The notes beneath the pieces were generated by a model, which searched no databases, had not been told where the DNA came from, and was given only the letters and a program-made list of their open reading frames with translations. Made by a program: the position numbers and the translations under genes. DNA of 64,000 bases, taken from the NCBI GenBank assembly GCA_015143295.1, contig CM026560.1:4466501-4530500 (forward strand), written 5' to 3'. The first letter of the stretch is position 1, and the number at the start of each line of letters is the position of its first letter. This DNA comes from Tetracentron sinense (taxonomy: Eukaryota; Streptophyta; Magnoliopsida; Trochodendrales; Trochodendraceae). Below are positions 33,401-46,500 of this stretch, piece by piece.

Positions 33401-36400
33401 TTGATTTCTTTTGACATAAAATAGTACCCTTGATCTAATACCATGAAAGAGAAAGAAGAATGGAAGGAAGAAGAAAGGAAGAAGTAAGAAGAAGAAAATA
33501 GTGTTAGACATATGCCCACGAAAGCCATTCCGGAATTGTATTAGTCTACTTAATCGATAAAAGCATATTTTACATTCACACATTGTCTTCTACATTGGGT
33601 AACATATTAAAAGTATCTCATTAGATGAGACTACTTTGTCCCTTATGTAACATTGTAGGAAAACCATCAAATTAGTTTTTTAACTAATTACTAAGGAGAT
33701 ATGGTTTTCCGGTTCCTTGTAGACCTAGAATTATTCTAAGTTATTTAGGATACATCTGGATAATGTATTTCTACTAACTTACACATTGTTAGTTCCATAT
33801 GATGGAGTGGTGAATCTCAATCACTGAGAGAAGAGTCTCTTGACTAAGATGTGGATATAAGTAAGAAATACTTATATTGAAAATGGATCGTTCAGTGGAT
33901 ACCCTTAGAAATATACTGTTTGTATGTTTAGGGTAGTCCATTTGATAGATTGTCCTGACCTGAGAGGTTGACATTTTCTCTAGTATTTGCCTATATAGCT
34001 TTGATGTAGCCAATCGTCAATGTCCAACACACCGGACTATATACGGGCTCGTTGGGTTATGTACGCTATACTAGAAGAAGTGTGTGTACGCTCAACAAGG
34101 ATTCCACTATTCTTCTAGAGTAATTTATATTGAGTTGATACTTGTCAAACCGGACTTGGAAAACCAGTGCTGGTATTTATCGATGAAATGGTTTTATCGA
34201 GAAGTTTATTTTTATATAAAAGAAATATAATAATAATAATTATTTATTTTAAAGAGTTTCTAAAAATAGTTTTGAAAGTCCAAGTTTGACTAAAAGTATC
34301 AAAGAGAAAAGGTTCTTAATATAAGCTAGGGATTATAGACAATATAAGATATTGTCCGGTAAGCTTATAACAATATTGGGAGTGGAAGGACGCATTTGTA
34401 AACAAATCTTGTAATAAAAATACCTGCAAGTAATTCTCTATTTTCTGGGGGTCAGTCACATTGTGTTAATGGATATTATTGTGATTGGTGGAAGTCTAGG
34501 GACAGATGATAGTCTATGATCCTAATGGTTTTATAGGAAAGTATTTCCTAGTAACAAGGCTTTAACCAAAAGGGTTAAGCACTTGGTCCCACAATTGAAA
34601 ATAGGGGATCCCTTTAGATCCCACACACTAGGACCTTCTTAAAGCTTTCAATTTAATTATTAATTAAATTAATTAATTTATCTAAGAATATCACTATATG
34701 ATATAGTGAAGCTCTATTAGGTGAAATCACATAGGATGTGATTAACCATATGGGTAGGACTCATAGGGGATTTTGATAAAGATCAAAACTTGACCAACAA
34801 GGGTTTAGAACCCAAAAAGGGCGTGTGGAAGTGGGGCCCACTTAGGGTGGAACGCCCACTTCATGTGGAACCTTATCTCCTTAGTTAGTTAGGTGATCTT
34901 ATCTCCTAATAATTAGGGATTAGATTACTTGGTTGCTAATTAAAGAATCCCCATTTAATAGGGATTGCATTAGTTTGTTACTAACAATTCCTTATTAAGA
35001 TAAGGATAAGATAGTTAGTTACTAATTATTTATCCTAATAGATAAGGATAAGATTAGTTTGTTACTAATGGATAAAGTTAGTCTCTTACTAAGATAAATC
35101 CTAAATTATTATTAAAGAATCTTTTGAGGGAATTCTAATTGGATTAGGATAAGAGAGAGGAGTCTTGAATTGAAAGAAAGCAATCCAAGAGATTCTATAT
35201 AAAGGGTGGGACGTCCACCCCTTGGTGTAGAACTCCCCAACGTTTTCTCTCTCTCCCTCTTCTCTAGCTCACGCCCCCCTCTCCCTCTTGTGGTAGTTGT
35301 AAGGTCATACTCCCATATTCTTTTCTCTTGATTCTAGTTTAGATCTTGAGCAAAAGCAAAACCAATGTTGTTAATCAAGAAAGGATCTTGAGTTCAAGAA
35401 AAGAACAAAAGATTATAGAGCTTGAATTGGAAGAGCCATTAACTTCCATTAGAGGAAAGCTTTAAAGGAAAAAAAGGTTCGTGTGAATCCCGAATGAGAC
35501 TTTTCACTTGCAAAGTTTTTTGCGGGCATCGCTCTATAACGTGGATTTGACTTATCAATAACAAAGTCACAAAGGTGATTGTTATTTTATCCTTTATTGA
35601 ATAAAATCAATTAGAATTATAGTCAGATCTTGGGATTCGATGTATGCCCTCTAAGAACTGTTTTTCTAAAATTAAAAAGAAGCATACTTTCAAATAGGGA
35701 TTGGAAAGAATGTGATAATGAATCATCTCTATTCTCCTTTTATATTATTACTAATAGTGGAGAAATACATAATTACCCTTATGGGGTTTACGCGTAATAC
35801 ACGGTATGGATAACATAAAATACCCAAATTGCCCCTGTCGTCAATAGTTGTTACCATTGTGTCTTACTTTGTTTGTCATCTGTAGACCAATTTCTTTGTT
35901 CTTGCACAAAAGAATCATATAGACTTTCCATGAGGCGCACATGCTCAGTACCACCATTCCACAAATTACAAAAATGATATTTTCTACACAGTCCCAATTG
36001 AAAATGTAGTAGAAAGAGGAAGAAGAAAAAGAATAGAAAAAGGAAGAAGAGAAAGAAGGAAAAGAGGGATTAGAAAGATTATGATTCTGTTCTCTCTGCT
36101 CCTTAAAATATTATTAATTAATTGGGAATTACATATTTATCTTTATGTGTATTACGCGTATTAGACACGATACGCGTAATACACATAGTATAACTAATAA
36201 CATAAATACCCTTGATAACACTCCACCTCAAGATGATGTGTAGATATCTATCATGCTCATCTTGCTTAAAATTTCACGTAACTGAGCATTACTAATTGCC
36301 TTGGTAAGAACATCAACTAGTTTACCATTAATCTTCATATATACAGAGTGCACACTTCGCATTGGATGATCCGTTCCCTAATAAAGTGACGATCTATCTC

Positions 36401-39400
36401 AATGTGTTTGGTTTAATCGTAGTATCGTGTAACACTAGGTTATAAGCTATACTAATTCTTGCCTTGTTGTCACAATATAAACTCATAGGTCCTTCAATTG
36501 GAAATTCCAACTCCTGAATGAGGATCTTTAGCCATAGTAACTCACATATACCATGTGTCATCGATCGAAACTCTACTTCTGCACTCGAGTGAGCAACCAC
36601 CGCTTGTTTTTTGCTGTGCCATGGGACCAAATTTCCTCCAACAAATGTACGATAATAGGATGTAGATTTTATGTCATCTTTAGCACCTGCCCAATCTGCA
36701 TCTGTATAGGCCTCAACCCTATATACCCATGTCTTTTGAATAAGAGTCTCCTACCTGGAGATGACTTGGGATACCTTAAAATCATGTGTGCTGCTTCTAA
36801 GTGTGTGTGCATGCATAAACTTGCTCACTATGCTAAGAGCATAGGCAATAATAGGCCTCGTGAGAGAGAGATTAGTCGCCCCACTAATGGCTGGAAACTA
36901 CCAACATCTTGTATAGGAACCCCATCCATCTCATCTACTTTGTGATTTTGGTTTATTGGTTGTCAGTCGGTTTGGCTCCAAGCTTTCTTGTTTCCTATAA
37001 GATATCTAGGATGTACTTTCTTTGGGATACAAATATGTCATCACGAGATCTAGCAACCTCTATGCCTGAGAAGTGCTTTAGAAGACCCAGATCTTTGATC
37101 TCAAACTCACTTGCTAGATACTTTTTCATTTGTTCAATCTCTGTCGTGTTGCTTCCTATAACAACTATATCATCCACATACATGATAAGGAACGTAGTGT
37201 CATTCTTAGTGCGCTTGACATATAAGGTATGATCAGCTTGACTTTGTGAGCATCTCCTCATCCTTACAACACCACTGAACCTTTCAAACCAAGCTCTAGG
37301 AGAATACTTTAAGCCATATAATGCCTTATTTAGCTTGCAAATCTCCCATGTCGAAGATTGGAGATCTCTTGATGTAACCAATATATCCGAGCAATATTCT
37401 TATTCGGAGAAAATACCTGAGCAACAGAGTCCAGAAAAAGAAATCCCCTTCTGATTTGTGGTTGCATTGAGTGAGCCATGACATCACTGTAAGATTCTCC
37501 ACTTATCATACTGAGGAGATGTCTGTGCAGGTTCTTTGATACGGCTATTCACATATCCCAAAATACATTCTAGCGGACTGTGACCACTCTAGATAATTTT
37601 TTTTTCTCTAATTTAACTGTGGTAAAAATTACTTCAGGTTCACTCAAACAATTCCACAAATACTTTCCTTGAACAGGAATAGGGCTGGTTAACACGAACC
37701 ACCAATATTAACTGCTTCAATAAACAGATATAACCTTTTTTTTTTTTTTTTTTTACAAATGCCAACTAAAAAAACTTCACAAAGCATCTGTTTCACAATG
37801 AAGGAGACTGGTTCACACAAACCAGCACTTGAAAATGCCACACAAGCTCAAATAGGGCTGCCTTACCCAAAATCAGCACCCAAACAACCTCACACCACCT
37901 CGTACTAAGGTCTATAGGACTGTTTTTCACCAAACAGACCTATTCTGACAATCTCAAATCTCTGAGAATCAATCCCTTTCACTTTCAAACATCCTAGATA
38001 TCCAAAATAGATCAAATAACACTAATAACACTGATTTAATTCACCAAAAAATAGCTTCATGGAGCCCTATCACTCGAATGATTCAAATATGAATTTTTAC
38101 GGAAAAATCATTCGAATGGATCAAACACCATCTTAGGTTACACCAAGGAATAGGAGAAACTTATCAAAAAATCTGAAACAATACACCTTACTAGATGCAA
38201 GCTTCCCAGACCTAAGGGTGTTCGTACGATTGCTAATGACAACCGTATGCCATTGTTACAAATCTCCCAAGAAATACCTAATTATGTGCGAGAAATACCG
38301 TGAAAACATCTAAAATTTAAAACTCCGTTTTTATCGTGGTGTTTTAAAAGTCTCATGAGAAATACAATTTTCTCTTTTTATCACATAAATATCCCGAGAT
38401 TTAGCCAATATTTTAAAAATATTGCAAAAAATACCCAATTTTGTTGGTTTGATGACTTTATAAATTGGTGATATATATTACTATATTTTGTAATTTTAAT
38501 TATTATTTTAAGAGATTTAGGTGAGAAATACTTGAAAATACTCCATATTTGAAAGTCCCCTGAAAAAACTTTAGCCGATAAAAACTTGAGAACGATACCA
38601 ATGTTAATTTTTTCTTTGCTTTCTCTTCCCTTTCGGGTCTCATGCTCTGATACCAAGTAGAAATAATGGGAGGAAGAACGAAGACTGAAAAAAGAAGAAG
38701 AAGAAAGAGGAATGAGAGAGAGAGAGAGAGAGACGTGAATGATGAATCACGGTTCTCTCTTCTCCTTTACATTATATAATATTTTGAGTTACAGTTGGAC
38801 CCCTCGCTTAAGAAATAATAATATAACCCTCAACTTTAATGAGATAATAATAAGATCACTAACATATAGCGAATACCCTTGACAACAGGGGCGGAGCTAG
38901 GAATTTTTTCTCAGGGGGCGAAGTACATATATCAAGAAAATTAATGGGATTGGGATATGGGGCCTTGGGGGTCCGGGGGCGTAGCCCCCATGAATTTTTT
39001 TTTGAGTGATGGGTCTATCGTGGCCATAAGATTTGTTAATGTTGCATTCCAAAAAGGGGTCCAGTAACAAAAAAATTTAACATGGGCCCTCCGTTTTGAT
39101 AGAGTCACTATATAAATAAAATTAGGGAAAATGCTTAACTTACCACACATTTCCACTATTTAACGAAATGCCGGTCTTCATTGGTTCCTGCATCAATTGG
39201 TATTCCACGAAATGAGATTAACTAGGTATGTGGAAGACTATTGATATTTGCACTTCTTGTCGTAGGACCTGGGTTCCCTTTAAAGTTAGTTTAGTTGGAA
39301 CCAGTTGAATGAAAAGATGATGAGAGAAATTACAGTTTGTTTGGATCAAATCTATCCACCACATCTCCTGAAAACATTAGAAAATCATTTATAATAACTT

Positions 39401-40406
39401 ACTCCAAAATACAACCTCAAATGTCAATGAAAAGTGAATTTCTATGAACACTGTGCTACCCTTACTTGCTTTACATTTTCACTGCTTCCTCTCTTATTTC
39501 ATTCCAAATTATAGAACAAACCCATGTTATCAAAAGAAAAATTACCATAGATGCTTTCATCGTCTCCCTTTGCGCTGTTTTTTCTTTTTTCATAGCATTG
39601 ATTGGACCCAATCTTTGCCATTATGATTATCTTAGTGGTATAGAGAGCCCTTTACAATCCTTCTTGGCTAATTAATAGGCTACCAGAAGAGGACTATTTT
39701 GAACTCTCAAACAAAAAAAAAAAAAAACTTTGTATACTTATATGCATCTAAATGTAAGAAAGCATCGTTGCCATCATTAAGCTACTAGAAACATGGTTCA
39801 AAATACTAGTATAGGTGTGCATATAGGACCATAGGTGCTTTAAAATTAGGAAACATGTCATGAATATGTATCGAAATGCACATAAACACTATAAAATTTA
39901 ATAAATGTTGGTTACTCATTGAAACTTAAAGCCAAGCTTATTTTAAGAGATTAACTATCAACAGGAGCTCCGGTTGAACAGTTAACCGGAGCAACCCCAC
40001 ATTTGCCTTGGAAAGTGGTAATTTGATAATTATCAACATAAAGGATGTTTTTATCAGTAAATTTTTTCCATAAATACCCCTTTCTAAGGAAAATTTTGGG
40101 TTGCTCTGGTTGAATATTCAACCGGAGCTCCCGTTGACAGTTATTCTCTAATACATTGATGAGCTAAAAATATGATATTTTCAGTAACTATCATTTTAAC
40201 TATGCATGAGTTACCACAATGCATTACTTTCCTAAAAGCGCAGATTTGCTGCACACACACACTAAACATTCGATCCCAAATGAAAGCTTGGCTTGATTTG
40301 TTCCGCTGTTCGAGCCTAGAATGTTAGCTTGAGCTTGACTCAAACAAGACGAGCCGACTCAAGCCGACGAGGCAGCTTGAATTGAGTGCAACCCTGTACA
40401 CACATT

Positions 40407-40438
<32 letters not shown>

Positions 40439-40491
40439 TAAAACATGAATTTAGATAAATAAATATCTATGTATTTAGATAAATAGATATC

Positions 40492-40537
<46 letters not shown>

Positions 40538-43500
40538 TGTATATACCCCTCAAGTTGGTGCATAGATATCCCTCATGTGCAACTTGCTAATAATACTGAT
40601 GAATTGAGGTCTCCCCAATCCTTTGGTTAAAACATCTGTTAGTTGATCCCCGGTCTTTACAAAGGGAGTGCAAATGTCGCCCGATCTCAACTTCTCCTTG
40701 ATAAAGTGACGATCAACTTCAATATGTTTCGTGCGATCATGTTGCACATGATTATGAGCTATAGTGATTGCCGCCTTGTTTTCATAGTATGGACTCATGA
40801 GTCCTTGAGCAGGAATCCCAATATTTGAAAGTAGCAATTGAAGCCATAGGAGTTCTATACCCCATGTGTCATAGCTCTAAACTCTGCTTCTGCACTAGAC
40901 TTGGCTACCACTGGTTGCTTCTTGCTCCTCCATGTCACAAGGTTGTCACCCACAAAAGAACAATACCCAGACGTGAAACGCCAATCTGTAATAGAGCCTG
41001 CCCAGTCTGCATTTGTGTAGGCTTCTACTCGTAAGTCATCATGACTAGCAAACATCAATCCTTTCCCAGGGATGGACTTGAGATACTTGAGTATCATGTA
41101 CACTGCCTCCAGATGTCCTGAGGTCGGTGCGTGCATAAACTGACTGACAACACATACGGCATATGCAATATCTAGCTTGGTCAAAGAGAGGTAAATTAGG
41201 CACAAGTCTCTAGTACGTCACTGAATCTGAAAGACGTTCCCCAATGTCTTCACTAAGCTTGTGGTTCACATCAATAGGGGTGTCACTGGGTTTAAACCCT
41301 ATCATCCCGGTCTCTTCAAGTAAGTCAAGCACATACTTTCTCTAAGAGACAAAGATACCTTCCTTTGATCTGACAACTTCCATCCCTGGAAGTACTTCAG
41401 ACAGCCCAAATCCTTGATCTCAAATTCCACTGCCAACTTATTCTTTAGCTTTTCCATTTTAGTATAGTCATTCCCAGTCACCACAATGTCATCCACATAC
41501 AAAATAAGAATAACTTTCTTATGAGAATTTTTGATAAATAGTTTGTGGCCTGTTTGGCTCTACTTGTAGCCATTCTTCACTATGGCAATGCAAAATTTCT
41601 CAAACCAAGCTCTAGGAGACTGCTTCAAGGCATACAATGTCTTCCTTAGCTTGCACACTCTCCCCTTGGCTGAGGAACTCATAAAGCTAGGAGGAGGTGT
41701 CATGTACACCTCTTCTTCCAAGTCATCGTGTAAGAAGGCCTTCTTCACATCAAACTGAGATAGAGGCCAATCTTTGTTGGCAGCAAGGAACAATAACATT
41801 TTTATAGAGTTCATCTTGGCTACAGGGGCCAAGGTCTCCTGGTAGTCTATACCGTGGGTTTGGGTGTATCCCTTGGAAACAAGCCTTTCTTTGTACCTAT
41901 CAATTGAGCCATCTGAAAGATGCTTTACGGTAAAGATCCACTTGCAGTCCACTGATCTTTTCCCTCTAGGAATCTCACCAACATCCCAAGTGTCATTACT
42001 ATATACACTCTATCATAGTAACACCCAAAGGTCTACTATACTATTGAGGTATAATAGACCAAACAATATTCAACAGATGAAACATCCACAAAACAAAAGG
42101 ACTTATGTGGTCTATCACGTTGTGTGACTACATCCATAGGCAAAGAGAAATACGGAATTATGGAGAGCTTTCATTATTTAGTAGTTGTAATCTATACATA
42201 ATACATGTCTTACATCATATAAATAGACTATAAATCTACTCCAAATAGGAAACCGAGTCTCAATAGAAAACTTGGCATAAATAGGAATTGGAAACACAAT
42301 TGTTGCTAAGGACCCCCTGGCTCCAAAGAATGTGGGTGGTAAACCCCAAAACCCCCCAGTTGGGTATGGTAAGCCATAGGTCTAGTAGACATTATACAAG
42401 ATATAATCAAATCAATACCACATTGACTTACGAGTAGGATCGTACGTGTATGTATGCTAAACATGGTTGCAGTACTGGGCTAAACTCACATAACTCACAC
42501 ACCAAGCCGAGTATTCTCTTCAATATTGCTCTTATTGCTCAGGAATACATGAATATACATCCCAAATTATCTGCACAACAAGATAAAGATGTGGAGGCTA
42601 TGGATGTGTCATATGTTCATATCCACCACAATTATCAAATGACTAGGTCTAATACCTTGACCCATGCCCATAAAAATATGAGTATATGACGATGTGGTGC
42701 ATAAGGGTAACCCTAGTCTAATAGATCAACCATAGTGCATATGTGTAACCTTGGTCTATTAGATCACCCATAATAGCTCTCATATAATTATTACAAACGT
42801 ATATACCTAATTTGTAGGTTAAATTAAATTTTATATATATTATTATTGCTTTTTAATAACAAAAAATTAATATATTTATATTTCCTTAAAACTAAGGTTA
42901 GTTTGGCTGATGGATCATATAATAACATAAATTTATCACACATAAATCAATAGTATAAAAGACCTAAAATAAATAATATACGTTTTTTTTTAAAAAAAAT
43001 GGAAAAATATAAGATTAAATCTCTCGATGAAAACACTGATCTATGAATTTGGCCACAAACCCATAAATCTATGGTTTACAAGCATTTTTTTGGCCCATTT
43101 CAAGGGATTTAACATCTTGAAATTTGAAAATAAAGAGTATGTAACATACCTAGATGAATAGTGAAATATCTCCTTTATTTTGATCTCTATGGAAATCAAA
43201 TGAGTTTTTCTTTGGTTTGATCTTGATGGTCAGATCGTTTTTGGTTTCTAACAAAGGTTTGGAGGAGGAAAATGGTGTTTAGAACACCATAAAATGCAGG
43301 ATTTGTAGTTGGCTTTGATATGTACGGATGCATATCGTAACATCTGATACCGGCGAAACAATGTGATACATACACACTATATACTTTGTATTACATTAGT
43401 TTTCAGTATCAGAAACTTCACTAAAAAGTGGATACCTATTGCAGGATATGTTGGAAATTTTCAAATTATGCCTCTAAACCTCCAATCCGCTAGAGAAAGC

Positions 43501-46500
43501 TCCATCTACATTTATGCACTTCACTGTACCTAGCTTGTTGGTACGGAAGACGGGTTCTGCATTTTGTTTTGTAAATTTTTATTTTGCTTGATTTTTTTCA
43601 GCTTCTATGACCATTCCAAATTTCTGACTTTTAGTGGAACACAGCAGTCCAACCAAGAGTGCAAGTGTGTTCCTGCATGGACAACGTGAGTCTCGCTACC
43701 ATTCCTCACTTGGTACATTGTCTTCTAGTGTGTTAATTTTAAAACAATACTAATCCAGTGAGGTAATGAACTAACTATTTTTTTTCGGGAGGGATCATTT
43801 CCTCGGTATACTAGTGGAGAGCACGTGCTATGCACGTGATGCTTAAATGGTAGGACTGCACATATGCGACATAGATGCAATGCAAACTGAGAATGAACAT
43901 AGGTGGACAACAATCATATCATCTTGTGTTAGAGTTAGAATCAAACCCTTTCAGACAGTCATAACCACATGATTTCTAGACTTTTATTCTGGACATTAAT
44001 GTTTTTTAGTAGCAGCCCATGTTTAGCTATGGATTGTTGGTTAAATGAGCGCATAAGAGAGAAACTGGAGTAGCCCCAATAGACGATAAAATAAGGTAGA
44101 GCTGACTAAGATGGTTTGGTCATGTGCTATGAAGACCTATGAGTCTATGACTGCACCAGTTAGAAATACTTCTCTAATACAGGTTGAAGTCTCAAAAAGG
44201 ACAAGTGGGACAATTGAAAAGGAAAGGGACGGGAGTGTGGCAATCTAACAAAGATCTGGCTCTAGACAGAGTGAAATGGTGAAACGGGATTTGTGCAGCC
44301 ACCCCCAAATAATTGTCATGGATGATGAGGATGATAACTTTATGGAATTGTGGATTATACGTGACTTGTGTTCTTTTCTGTAAATAGATGTGGTCAATAA
44401 TGGATACTGTTGAACACTTCTTTATGTGAGCAGTGAGCTTTCCAAAGGTCTTACTTTTGCCATGACAATTCATGTAATTTTTTTAGTAGCCGTCCTGCAT
44501 TTAGTTGTGCACAGACAGTTGTGAAATTAGCTATGAACCAGTGAACATGTTTGTCCTTGGGAATAATTGTCAAATTAATTACATGAATTGCACTTCTAGA
44601 AATGGCAAACAAAAATGAGTACTCTAACTTACATAACTTTTACTACAGTTATAAACAGGAATTTGACCACAAGTTGGGTTAAACATGGAAATATAGAAAG
44701 GAATCATTCAACTTGGTATTTTATTATTATTATTTTTTAAAGCCACTTAGTGGGGATGTGGGGGTTAGGCAGGACCTCTATATTTATTAAATAATTTGTA
44801 ATGATGTAGCGAAAGGGAAGCAAATCGTTATATTATATTTGACGTGAGTCGAGAAGATGACTTTATTTCTTATCTAGGAAGGAACATATCAGCAGAATAT
44901 GAAGTCTTAATAAGGGAGAAAAAAAAACGGACTTCAGGTGATTCATTTTCATGGTTTGTCTAATATAATAGTATAACAGTTGATGTAGATCACCCAGTTA
45001 ATTAGTTTTTTTGGTGGACTATTGATAACCCAGTTAATTTACGTTCACTTGCTTCATGTTCTAACTATATGCATTGTTGTATGTACAGCTTTTCCTGTGG
45101 GGGGGACATTTCAGCAGAAAACAGTTCTATTGCTATGCATGATATTGATGACACAACTGATTTTGTGGATATCCCAGACCATTTTATTGATATTCCACCC
45201 ATGTCCTACCCTCTTGTGATAACTTTTCAAAAGTTCTTGATGATGCTTGATGGAAGTATAGGGAATTCATACTTTGATAAGTTCCATGATGTAAGGGAAC
45301 TTTCTCACGGTAAAACTGGAATCCTGAGATCAAGTGCTTTACAAGCTCTAATAAGAATGAAGGAGGTTAATTACGACCATTTTAATTCATTTTACTGGTC
45401 CCATTTCAATAGCCAGCTCACTAAGAAGCTTGATCCTTCCACAGTTTTCACTGAGATAATATCTCATATAAAAGGTGGGTTCCAAACAGGAGAGGCCCGT
45501 GATGGTAAACTCAGCCGCGAGGAATATGTTTCACTATCTGAGGGCCGGGTGTCCAATTTAAGTCGGGAGAGAAGATGTATAATTTATGATATTTTTCTAG
45601 ATTATGAAAAGAAAAAACTGGTGAATGGTGAGTTTGACTTGGCTGATTTAGTTATTGATCTTCATCATCGACTGAGAGAAGGAAGCTATGAGGGCGAGGA
45701 AATGGACTTTGTCTATATTGACGAGGTCCAAGATCTTACCATGAGACAGATTGCTCTCTTTAAATATATATGCAGAAATTTTGATGAGGGCTTTGTTTTC
45801 TCTGGTGATACGGCCCAAACTATTGCCAGGGGGATTGATTTCAGGTTCCAAGATATAAGATCTCTGTTCTACAAGGAGTTTATATTAGAAATAAAAAGTG
45901 ATGGAAATGATAGAGCGAAAGATAAAGGACAACAACGCATCTCGGACATTTTCCATTTGAACCAGAACTTCCGTACCCACGCTGGTGTTCTCAAGCTGGC
46001 ACAGAGCGTTATTGACCTTCTTTACCGTTTCTTTCCTCTCTCTATTGATGTTTTGAGCCCTGAGACAAGTCTTATTTATGGGGAAGTTCCAGTTTTGCTT
46101 GAATCTGGAAATGATGAGAATGCAATTATAACTATTTTTGGCAATAGTGGAAATATTGGTGGGAATATGGTGGTCGGCTTTGGAGCGGAGCAGGTTATAT
46201 TAGTGCGAGATGATTGTGCTAGGAAGGAAATTTCTGACCATATTGGAAAGCAAGCTCTTGTTCTAACAATAGTGGAGTGCAAGGGCCTAGAGTTTCAGGT
46301 AAATAGTATAATTGTTTCTATGAATGAAGAAGTCCCCCACCCTCCACCCCCTTTTTTTTGGGGGGGCTGACAGAGGGTGTCCGAACCCTAACAAGGACGG
46401 ACTAGTCCCTTCGGATGCACGCAATCACCTGCAAACCTCGTGTATCAGGTAATGAAGAAGCCCACTGATACTGAAGAAATGGTATGGCTGGCTGTTGGCC

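Larger units (their letters stand above)
36005..38887 (-). mobile_element. Copia D: short-LTR element with internal deletion
   Basis: Similar LTRs of about 216 and 232 bp lie at 36005-36220 and 38656-38887, with TGTTATCAAGGG/TGTTGTCAAGGG starts on the minus strand. A primer site TGGTATCAGAGC is at 38644-38655 and a polypurine-like TTGAGGTGGAG lies near 36221-36232. Inside are a gag start (about 37490-37660, [13 protein letters not shown]), then directly reverse transcriptase (36995-37385) and RNase H (36394-36750). Most of gag, protease, integrase and the start of RT are missing. I could not find a target duplication. Confidence 0.7.
14293..45088 (+). other. Giant 30.8-kb intron filled with transposable elements
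   Basis: The donor GT is at 14293-14294 and the acceptor ATGTACAG ends at 45088. The flanking exons join in phase (AG|C gives Ser; SHLKSFSCGGD), as in family members. The 30,796-bp intron holds copia A, gag-only copia B, chromovirus C, solo LTR E, copia relics D and G, an RTE LINE tail and a TATCGG-rich insert, nearly all on the minus strand relative to the gene. The first 600 bp and last 700 bp look like original intron. Confidence 0.85.

Noticed and set aside
33502-35692. Complete non-autonomous retrotransposon with two LTRs
   Set aside because: I found no internal terminal repeats, primer site or polypurine tract, while TG/CA ends with a 5-bp duplication and a single TATA box fit one solo LTR.
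38888-39200. Full DNA transposon starting GGGGCGGAGCTAGG
   Set aside because: The start resembles known plant terminal repeats, but no matching inverted end or target duplication could be found downstream.
40324-40563. Minus-strand Ile/Tyr-rich protein
   Set aside because: It is a translation of the TA microsatellite.
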